Under the pieces are notes generated by a model that searched no databases, was not told the origin of the DNA, and saw only the letters and a list, made by a program, of their open reading frames with translations. The translations under genes and the position numbers were made by a program. DNA of 64,000 bases, taken from positions 4,092,001 through 4,156,000 of the forward strand of contig JAGUCH010000001.1 in the NCBI GenBank assembly GCA_019096065.1, in the 5' to 3' direction. How positions within the stretch are numbered: position 1 is the first letter of the stretch; each line of letters begins with the position of its first letter. The DNA is from Paracyclopina nana (taxonomy: Eukaryota; Arthropoda; Copepoda; Cyclopoida; Cyclopettidae). Shown here piece after piece: positions 53,142 to 64,000 of this stretch.

Positions 53142-54346
53142 TTCGTCCTCCTCGTTCTACCTCAAACTTTTGTGATTCCTTTTAGTGCAACTTTTGTGCA
53201 AATCCCCCAAGCCCAGGCAACTTTGGCCTCAGTTGACAAGTTGGTCCTTTCCAAGTCCAGTCAGTCATTCGGCAGACTTAAATGTTATGGCCATTAGAAT
53301 GGAAAACATCCAAGAAGCTCCCGCCTGGAAAACTTTTCTTCATTGGGGTTGATTCTCGGCAAAAGTTCCTTCGGCTCTAGCTCTGACAGGATGGATGATT
53401 GCCGAGGATAAGGCTGCAAAAGTTGATCGCAAAATAAATTTGTGCGGCTCCTACTATGAGCTGGTTAGTCCTCCTCCTTCTCATCTAGCAAACTTTTCTT
53501 CTAAGCTAGCTACAAACTTTCCATTTTAGGGGGAAACTTTTGAAATTTCTTCTTTGGACCAACCAGACATTGTAGGAAAAAGTTTTCCTCCTGCCTCACA
53601 ATGGAGAATCAACTCAAAATTGAACCGCCGGGGCTCTGCACAAACAGGCCCAAGTGTGCAAAATAGTTCAATAGTACTTGCGTGCAATGTCTGCAGCGCT
53701 TATGTATACACAAAACTACACTGCTGAAGTAGGAGTATATTTAGAGCAGCTGCTTTCTCTCAATGGCCCCCTTTCCAAGCCTTTTTTACTGTACGCATGC
53801 ACAGTGCTGCGAGTGGAGTGTTGTGACTGCGATAACAACACACTCATTCATGTACTACGTTTCGTCTACCTTACACATTTTTTGCCTATTATATAGAATT
53901 GATAAGGCCGCCATCATCATAAACAGTGCACATGCCTTTCTTCCCACTTAGCACCGTGCTGCCATAAGTATGGTAATAATTAGGGTATTTTTGCTGTTTC
54001 CTCTGGAACAATCAAAAGTTTTCCACTCTTTCCAAAAAAGTTTTGCAGCTGCAGCAGGGACACAATGTAATAAAAAGTTAATCCGTTCTAGCTAACCAAA
54101 AAGTAGAAGAAGAAGAAGCAGGAAAAAACTTTCTATGTAGCAAAGTTACAACAGAGAGAGCTACTACAACAACGTTGACATTTCCACAGCAGACTTTTAC
54201 CATAGGCAACAACATTAGACTATTCTGCCGCTCGTCCAAGTTCTGTCATTATGCCTCTTCACAACTTGGTAGGTACCGCCAATTCAGGACTGCCACCATG
54301 TTTGGGCATTTGCCTATTATTGATCTCTTCTTGCGGCTAACTGTAG

Positions 54347-56614
<2,268 letters not shown>

Positions 56615-57268
56615 AGAGAACACCACTGAAGAACTGCGCCTCACCATTGTCCCACCAACAAATCAGCTCCTCAATGCTACACGTCTACGTTGTAAACGGC
56701 CTCAAAAGTATTTTTAGCACAGCAGTGGATGGACTTCCCATTGTTTGCCAAAAGTTATTCGTAAATCTGCTAGTTATGGCTCGCTGTGCTAATGATTTGA
56801 GTGTGTAATTCTTGACTGGTTCTTTTCTCCAAATGGAAACGTTCTTGGCAAATAACTCTTTTTTGTTAAATGTACTACATGCTTATTTTTATAGCATTTA
56901 TTATCGCATCATCACATCACAACTATTGTTGGAGAGAGACTCTACTTTAAGTTTATTGCATAGCGAAAATGGATTATCGTTTCCCTCCCATCATGATTTA
57001 TTATTGTAATATTCCTCATTTTCGGTTAAAAATTAAGAAGGACAGTACAAATCGATCAATTATTACTACAATACTGCTATATTTTCGATGACAAAACAAC
57101 AAACTACTTCTACCTAAACAATACTAATGTGTGTGACAACTATTATTGCAGAGGAATACGGAGATTTATTTGGTAGCTCGTTCCATCAGAATCATCATAT
57201 TTGTCGAGTTCAAAACAAGTTTCATCTCTATACATTATGTGTACCTCTTCCGTATTAATATTTCGACA

Positions 57269-57274
57269 AATAAA
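57269..57274 (+). terminator. CtBP poly(A) signal
   Basis: AATAAA about 650 nt after the CtBP stop codon. It is the last clear plus-strand signal before the convergent chitin-binding gene. Confidence 0.55.
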
Positions 57275-57555
57275 GATACTACCATTGTGATAAAAATACT
57301 CTTAGTGTTTTAAGCAGCGGCGAAAATAGAAGTTTATTTTTTAGCAGACAACCTTACTTAGAAAGCCACTGTATTTTATCATCCTAGGAGTTAGGCTACT
57401 TAAAATAAAAAAGCTTATTTATAGCTTTAAAAACTATTAAGCTTAGGAGTTAAAATATCATTAAGCCACTCGACACTTATCAGGATAAAAGGTAAACGTC
57501 TGAATGGGAATACATACATTGGACTACCATGCATAACTCTCTCCAAAATTAAAAT

Positions 57556-57561
57556 TTTATT
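57556..57561 (-). terminator. poly(A) signal of the chitin-binding gene
   Basis: AATAAA on the minus strand only 17 bp past the stop codon, implying a very short 3' UTR. Confidence 0.6.
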
Positions 57562-57578
57562 TCAGCCAAAAGTTAAAT

Positions 57579-59502
57579 TCAGTTAAACAGTTTATTTTCA
57601 GTTGCAGCCTCAGCTTCTGCTTCTTGCAACGTGTCAGTTTTGTCGAGAGCATCAGCATCTTGAATGGGGTCAGAGATTGTGTCATCTGCTGAATCGCTGT
57701 CGGATTTCAAGCGAGGCTCTGCAACCGTGGTGGAAGCTTCCGAAGTGCTATGATGATCAACACGATCCTCAGGAGCCAACTCTTCCGATTCCTCTTTCGA
57801 GGCAACCTCTTGGGCGCTTGGCTGATCAGGGTTTCCCTCTTCAGATTCCTTTCTATCGGCAACATCTGGAGTGGCAACAGCCTCAGCAACTTCCACCGAT
57901 TGATCCTTTACCACATCGTCATCTGAGGTTTCCTCCTCCGATTCGGCAGGCTTAAAATCCTTATCCAATACTTCCTCATCAGGATTTTGCGAATCAGATC
58001 TCGCTTCCTCGTTTATATCCTCCTTTTCTTCAGATTCATCAAATAATGTCTTTGAAATCTCTACCGGATCATCCTTTGCGGCTTCCTTTTCCACCGCTGG
58101 TGAAACCCTGAATAGTCCTGCTGGTAGGTCCTTGACAGAATCAGCACCTTACAACAGAAAAAGGCTGAAATGCACGTTTGAATAAAGGACATATTCTTGA
58201 CTTACCTTGCTTGACCGCAGAGTACATTTCAGAGAAGGAAGGCAGATCAGGAAGGTTGCCAAGCTCAAACAATACGGTTGGATCTTCGGTAACTTCGACC
58301 TCATGCTTCGTGTCATAGGCATGCGTATCATCGACGCTATGCACCTTGGAAAGCAGATTACGCACTCTGGCCCAATCCTCAATTTGCTTCAATTTCAAGT
58401 CGTTGGTCTCGTGAATGGATGCAAATATATCAAATATCTCCCTTCTGAAAGTGCCATTGACGGAGAACTTGCGCATAACCTCCTCATCAGTCAATCCAGG
58501 AAACAAAGACCCATCTGATAGCCCACGGATATTGGACAAGTTCTCACATCCAGGTACTTTATACGCATCGACGCAAACTCCAGTTCCAGGGACAATCTCG
58601 CCGTTGAAGTTTACTTGGGAAGGCAAGAACGCTTTGCCAGGATCGCAAGATTGGAAAAAGCCCTCAGTTTCCCTCCACGAGAGGAATTGGCAAACAACGA
58701 ATTTTCTTACGAGAAAAAAAATCGATTTTTCGCCTTTGAAATAAAATCAAAAATGTACCTGCAGTCTTCGGGATGAGGATAGCGGTCGTGGTTACCAAAA
58801 AGAGGAAGTCTAGCATGACCGTATTTCTTTGTCAATGCCCAGTCATTGTAGCTGCGGCAAATGACTCGATTGTTCTTAACCTCAGGGGCGGGGCCGATCA
58901 AAAAATGCTTCATATCATTTGAGTTGGGATCAAATGCCTGAGTCATTGCGGCTGGAAGCTCGGAGTAAAAAGGGGTACGCTTAGGCCTGTGAAGAGGAAT
59001 AAACCCATTCTTGGCCCTTTCAAGCATCTTCTTCTGGTGCTCCTCCTCGGCCTCTTTGTGAAGCTCTTCTGGCATGCCAATGTACTCCTGATTGCAGGGA
59101 GACTCAGCATACCTAAACTGGAGACATTAAAAAACATAGGAGCAAGAAAGGGAACACTTACTTGTAGTAGATGCATTCAGCAATTCTGGGGTCAAACACG
59201 TCCATCGAGTGGCAAGTGTGGAGGCTCACGGCTCCTGTGGTGTCGCAGACCCAGTAGTTTCTGCAGGAGCGTGGAGCCCGGATCCGGATGTGATTTGCGA
59301 ACCTGAGCTTTTCTTCAATCTCAGGAGTTCGCTCCTTAAAGGGGCACACGGGGCGGCCGTGCTCGAAAAATATCTTGTTGCCCGGAATCTCAAACATGTT
59401 GTACCTATTCTTACTGTGCACTTCGGGCACAAACTCGACGAATTCTTCAGCGATGGCAAGAGCCAGGATAGGAAGGAGACATGCTAAAATGCCCGACCCC
59501 AT
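57579..59502 (-). CDS. secreted protein with two CBM14 chitin-binding domains and acidic tail
   Basis: Likely secreted cuticle or matrix protein binding chitin. Minus-strand exons: 59502-59162, 59112-58759, 58705-58206, 58147-57579, giving 587 residues. The start chosen is the ATG opening a clear signal peptide (about 18 residues, LACLLPILALAIA core). The first peritrophin-A domain has Cys at 53, 80, 86, 97, 110 and 120, with the CRNYWVC aromatic pattern. The second has Cys at 199, 231, 237, 252, 276 and 285, with YPHPEDCRKFVVC. The two are separated by a charged 80-residue linker. The last ~190 residues are Glu/Asp/Ser-rich and presumably disordered, perhaps binding calcium or mineral (inference). 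I do not recognise a named orthologue; the two-domain layout differs from CPAP1 and CPAP3 proteins. All introns are 49-58 nt. The sialyltransferase gene ends 184 bp upstream on the same strand. Confidence 0.88.
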
Positions 59503-59622
59503 CGTGATCAATGGCTACGAAGGTCTGACTGGAACTCGCTCAGTTGCGGCTACCTTAGCTAATTACTGTGCACTGAGCTCTGAGCTTTTTTCAGTTCTAA
59601 GGGGAGTAATTAACCTTCTACG

Positions 59623-59663
59623 ATAGATGGCGTCGCATTTTACTTGAAACTAACGCCATCTAT
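59623..59663. promoter_or_regulatory. perfect inverted repeat of ATAGATGGCGT
   Basis: ATAGATGGCGT at 59,623-59,633 and its exact reverse complement at 59,653-59,663, 19 bp apart. They lie in the short spacer between the sialyltransferase stop and the chitin-binding start. The core contains GCCAT, as in YY1/Pho sites, and AGATGGC, which also fits the CTCF core. It is probably the promoter or an insulator of the downstream gene. Confidence 0.45.
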
Positions 59664-59686
59664 GGATAAGCTTTCAATTTTTATAT

Positions 59687-61047
59687 TCAACTTGAGGGCA
59701 AAGACGAAGAAAGGTTACTTTTGGAACAGTAGAGATCTTGTACGCTAGGAAGTCCTTTGATGGTAATAAAGCCTTGAGCAAACGTGTCCGTATCGTTGGC
59801 TTCATTGAGTGCCAAAGCAAGCAGCTTTTCAGCAGCCAGAGGATGCCAATCTCCAATTGTGCAGCCCAAATTCTCGTTCTCGTCGTAGTAATGGCACCTT
59901 TTGGTCAGCCTCATTGACGGCACATACTCGTACACGTGGACCGTTTTGCATTTGAGTATGGCTAAAATCATCCCTAAAAAACCCGAGGACGGTGGGTTGG
60001 GCAACAGCGGCCATTTTGACTCTGACTGCAGCCAGTTCCAAATAGACCACAGAGATTGAGGGTGCATTAAGTGGACATCATCTTCTGGCCTCATGAGTCT
60101 TTTGGAGAAGTAAGTTTGGAAGAAGGGAAAATCAGCTCCACCACCATACCTTGATAAGTATTAAATTAGTTGACTGGCAGTTAGGAAAGAATTTTAAAGG
60201 CTCACCATTCATCCAAGGAAGCGTTGTATCCCGATGGGTCCCAAATCAACACAGGAGACCTAGAAAACAACCTCACTCGACTGTAGTGACTTTCGTCCAG
60301 GAATTTGTAGGCTGGATTCGCAACCACCTGAGAGTTGATAATCCTCAGGCTGGTTTTGGTGCCAACGTCACTCTCAAAGCCAGCGGTAGGGGCAGCATTG
60401 AACCTGATCACATAATCATTAGCATCAATTTTGGCACCCAACTTGGAATGAAGCATGGATCCTGCACTCGAAACAACTCCACACGAGCCAAGCTTCGTGC
60501 CATGTCGCAATATCTCAGGCTGCTTTTCTGGCAAAAATTCATCCAGTTGCTGGGTCTTGAAGAAAGGATCTCCTTTGACGAATGTCGACACTCGAATGCT
60601 TTTTTTGGCGGAACACACCAATTCGGCCGCAGCCTTTTCGGCCTTTAATTTCGATGCTTTGGGCCCGACATAATTGACACCGTAGATATTTCGCACCTCT
60701 TCATTCTGCACTGATTTTCCTGCTTCAATCACTGCTGATCTCAATTGGCTTATGATTTGAGTTTTGAAGTGACGCACATGCATCATTAGCTTGTCTATGG
60801 GCAAATCCATTTCAGCCAACTCAGCCTTTTTGGGTCGAGCCTCAGCATTGCTTTGAGGCAAGGCCAATTGTCTACCAAAATTCATTCGGTTGGGCGAGAA
60901 TCTCCGATTATGCTCCACAGCCTCGTCAAAAGCTGAATATTTGGCAATTTTTATCCAGTAGGAATTCCAAAGAATGTAAATATACGTTAAGGTTCCACAA
61001 AAGAGCAAGACAAGAAACAGGCACAGAAACATGCCGAACACGCGCAT
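59687..61047 (-). CDS. beta-galactoside alpha-2,6-sialyltransferase (ST6Gal type, GT29)
   Basis: Golgi type II membrane enzyme expected to transfer sialic acid from CMP-sialic acid to terminal galactose or GalNAc on glycans. Minus-strand exons: 61047-60206 and 60149-59687 (56-nt intron), giving 434 residues. An N-terminal signal anchor (about 4-26) is followed by a stem of about 150 residues. The catalytic domain has the L sialylmotif (189-236: CGVVSSAG...DANDYVIRFNAAP), the S motif (332-354: NPPSSGFLGMILAIL), motif III HYYD (367-370) and the VS motif with His383 and Glu388 (CTIGDWHPLAAEK). This pattern is ST6Gal, the class represented by the single Drosophila sialyltransferase, so it is probably the orthologue. 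The MRPL43 stop codon lies 59 bp upstream on the same strand, leaving almost no room for a separate promoter. Confidence 0.94.
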
Positions 61048-61106
61048 ATTGCACGCTACTTCACTGACAACGACAATGATGACTACGATAAGTGTTTTTA
61101 TGCTGA

Positions 61107-61861
61107 CTAATGTTCGCTTTGCTTTGTAGATTCAAGCAGCGTGTCTGATTCAGTGGGGAGCTGAATATTTTGCTGACTTTCGTATATCTCCTTCAAATAT
61201 TGAGATGCAGATTTTGGAACTCCGACAGGTTGAGCCAGACTCGCCTAAAAGGGATCCAATTCAAGTACTGTTAAAAATGGAAAGTAACTGAAAAACTTAC
61301 AATGGGAAATTGGGCTGTGGCAATCTCGGGGTCCGCGTGGACAAACGGAGTCCACATTCCTTGAATGGAGGGATTTTCAGTGAACTCGTATTTCCGCTGA
61401 ACAACGTAATTTTTGCCACTGTGATTGTTGTAATAATCGATCCACTCTGCGACGTTGGTGTAGGGCTCTTGAAAGAGGCTCTGCCAAATTCTCTCACCAT
61501 TCACTATAACGAAAACTAGCCATAATGACAATTTTAAGCCAAAAAATACGAATACGTACAATATTCAGCAACAATGGCGGGACTCCGGTTTCTCCTGGGC
61601 TTCAAATAAATTGCTGTTCCTGGGTTTTTCTTCGCAAACTCAACAATATCTTTTTCAATGAATTCCCTAAAGAAAACATAGCTTGCATATTTTCCAAAGA
61701 CAAATTGGAAAAAATTACCTAACGCCAGCTGAATTGGGATTCTCTTTGCAAAACTTGATGGTAATCCTCATTAATTGCGGGATGAATCGACCAAGGCCAT
61801 TTTTGAGTGGGGCATTCGCACTGATAAATCCCTCTTTGAGAAACAAGGCTTCCAATGACAT
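61107..61861 (-). CDS. MRPL43: mitochondrial large-subunit ribosomal protein mL43
   Basis: Nuclear-encoded protein of the mitochondrial 39S subunit, with the thioredoxin-like L51/S25/CI-B8 fold. Minus-strand exons: 61861-61719, 61666-61560, 61503-61301, 61244-61107, in frame, 196 residues. Matches to human MRPL43 include NGLGRF near the N-terminus (human NGLGRY), REFIEKDIVEFAKKNPG (human REFVEREVIDFARRNPG), VAEYLNG assembled across the second splice, and NPSIQGMWTPF (human NPSIQGQWHPF). Introns are 52-56 nt. The tail after the third splice is less conserved. It is the first gene of a compact minus-strand trio and the spacer to the sialyltransferase gene lacks an AATAAA on this strand. Confidence 0.93.
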
Positions 61862-64000
61862 TTTCACATACAAACAAAAAGATCAAGAAACTGAAAAATG
61901 AGATGGGCTAGCAGACTTGATAAACAAATCATGAAATCAATGTTATTTTAAGCTGTAACGTACAAAAGCCCTAATATAGCCAACACATTCAGAAAAAAGC
62001 CAAAAATGTTATATATTATCAGGATAACGAGGGAGCAACACTTTTTGTTATTCGACGCAAAAATAAAATCCACAAACACTCAACCTTTTTTCGCTTTGAA
62101 GTTAAGCCACATTCAACAGATTCATGTTCAATCACGAATCTCGATATATCTTTGCAATCTTTGCTCCAGAAGAAATGCCGTTCTTTTAAAAAAGGCAACA
62201 TGGTGAGGAAAGTTTTGCTCCTATATTTGATCAAAATTTGAAACCAAGAAAAAATCGAGAGCTCTTATTCTCATTCTTCTCCTTTCTTAGATGAGACAAA
62301 TCAGCACCGTTTTCAGTGGTCTAGCGGCGAAATAAATTCTAACAATCGTCTTGCGCACAAAAAGCCACTTGATATGTGATCGAAATCTTGATGGACAGTT
62401 TGTGGAAGCAGGAAATTTTAACCGGTTTCTTAAGGTAAGCACTTTATTTTATGATATATTAATTTACGATAGAGCTTATGTTTCCCTTTTTTTGGCCCCT
62501 TCTATTCTAAATGAGTTAAATGCAGTTAGCTTTATAAAGAAGGAAGGACTTTTAACTTGCCATAGAAAATTAGAGGCTGAATTTTTTTTATTTGAACAGG
62601 TACAACGGTTGCATAGCGTACGTGCGACTGCAATCATTTAGTAATGGCTATGCAAAAATTGCACCACTCAGACTTTGAAAAGTGCGCATGTGAGTGTGGA
62701 ATTTTCTGAAGTTGCAAGGAGCTGCTGCCATTTTGGCCAAATTGACAAAGCTGATAGATAGGCGACTGTTCATCTAGCGACGCCCCCGAAAAGAATAACG
62801 ATTGGACCACTGTGCAATCATGCACAATGGGTATGCTCTAAAATCAGTGCCTAGAATTTTTTTCCACATTTTTGCTCAGATCTTTGTCCATGGCATGTAT
62901 GAGTGAGTGAGTAGCTTGGCACAACATATGCGGTCAGAATATCCACTATGTGGGCAAAAGACAGTAGCAGCAGCAGTGTCAATGAACTTGACTTCGACAA
63001 GCATGCAAACAACTTCTAGTCTTGGTTCATTTGAGGCAACTGGACATCGCTGGGGTGTGTCTATATCGGTGCCATTGAACTTTTTCATTCAATCTCATGG
63101 CACTTACATCTGAAAAAAAAACTCTTACCAATTATTGGCCATGACTTGCTATCAGGAATAGCCTCAAGTACCCTTGCCTGATTGTTTCCAACTTTCTTCA
63201 AAAGCTGCAAAAAAATTCCTCAATTATAAACAGCCCTAGCTCAAAATGCTTGAATTTCCACTTGATTGTTAATGAGTGTGTGCCATAGACTCCTTCGCAA
63301 AAATATCCACTTTTTTCAGTTTTAGTACAAGTATTTAAGGCTGACTGACAATTGATATTAACGGACAAATATGACTAAGTGAGCTATACATTAGCTTTTA
63401 TCTACCAAGGAAACAAAAGAGTGATGGAAAACAGCGAACTCACTCTAGAAAAACAAAACAATAATAATAGCTTTTTAGAAAATCGATAATGCTCTGCACG
63501 TCATGAGTTGGCCTAAATCGCGCTGCATGGATGACTATAATTTACTGCGGGCAATAAATTAAGCCTCATCTTCATTCCGCACTTTTTTAAGATCTTTCAG
63601 AAAGTATGCATTTGCGATAAAAACGCGATGCCCCATATTTCCTTTTTATGCTACAATTCATTACATTAAAAAGTGGAGTCACTTTCCTTAAATAAGATCA
63701 GTACAGATTGATTTCCTTATGTAAGTGAAGTAGGCATGAAGCGTGGGCCAATGGGAGAGTTACAACTGTCTGGCTATCGGTCTTTTGCCGCGTCGAAGCC
63801 GGTTTCACTATTTTCTCCCCTCAGTGTGCAATACTATCGTAAATGCGGTGGAGCCCTCTCATTGGCCAGGTCGGAGTGAAAACTCGATTGCATCAGGCTC
63901 TTACGGGTGCTGGTGACATTACGCCGATGGGCCTCAACATCATTGGCCAAGAGCTTTAAATGGCCTTACATGTTAGCCCAGCGCCGGAGATTTGAACGCC
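61862..64000. other. upstream region of MRPL43, no further gene recognised
   Basis: Contains the presumed MRPL43 promoter, immediately beyond 61,861, with no TATA box that I can place. No protein-like frame is recognised to the window end. The next gene is probably beyond 64,000. Confidence 0.45.

Overview
This is a stretch of animal nuclear DNA, about 40% G+C, with split genes. The gene set is arthropod-like: a MyD88 adaptor with an extension after its TIR domain, a secreted protein with two chitin-binding peritrophin-A (CBM14) domains, one ST6Gal-type sialyltransferase, and a ROR receptor kinase that keeps its Ig domain. I read it as an arthropod, probably not a drosophilid because the Drosophila Ror protein lacks the Ig domain. 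The species cannot be fixed from the sequence. Seven of the nine genes described are assembled here exon by exon with GT-AG boundaries that keep frame, and all protein-coding genes shown give complete open reading frames. Many introns are minimal (49-65 nt).

Layout. Positions 1 to about 22,000 hold no gene I recognise, apart from a 209-bp TA-flanked foldback element and one GC-rich TATA-bearing island. A ROR receptor tyrosine kinase gene lies at 22,044-25,437 (+). From 26,000 to 35,100 I see no recognisable gene, only a CTCF-like/GC-box site pair near 29,800. The ribosomal protein SA gene (RpSA, minus) occupies 35,253-36,746. Its two introns carry related, foldable sequences that look like a pair of H/ACA snoRNAs. 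An NRF-1-type palindrome sits between its TOP promoter and a noncoding plus-strand first exon at about 37,041-37,196, which may belong to MyD88. MyD88 coding exons follow at 44,126-46,610 (+), converging on a beta-tubulin gene (46,912-48,356, minus).

Between beta-tubulin and CtBP (48,500-52,600) lie CpG-rich promoter-like blocks and a transposon-derived island (49,870-50,645) holding a degenerate tRNA-Arg-like sequence. CtBP runs from a TATA promoter near 52,634 through a noncoding exon to coding exons at 54,419-56,614 (+). It converges on three tightly packed minus-strand genes: mitochondrial ribosomal protein L43 (61,861-61,107), an ST6Gal sialyltransferase (61,047-59,687) and the secreted chitin-binding protein (59,502-57,579). 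The spacers are only 59 and 184 bp, so shared transcription is worth testing.

Functionally the genes are a mixture of housekeeping (RpSA, mL43, beta-tubulin), signalling (ROR for Wnt5-type signals, MyD88 for Toll signals), a transcriptional corepressor (CtBP), and secretory-pathway or extracellular proteins (sialyltransferase, chitin-binding protein). I see no sign of a single pathway or of a mobile defence system. The least ordinary signals are the duplicated intronic RNA-like elements with a compensatory base-pair change, the foldback/TIR elements, and the compact three-gene array.
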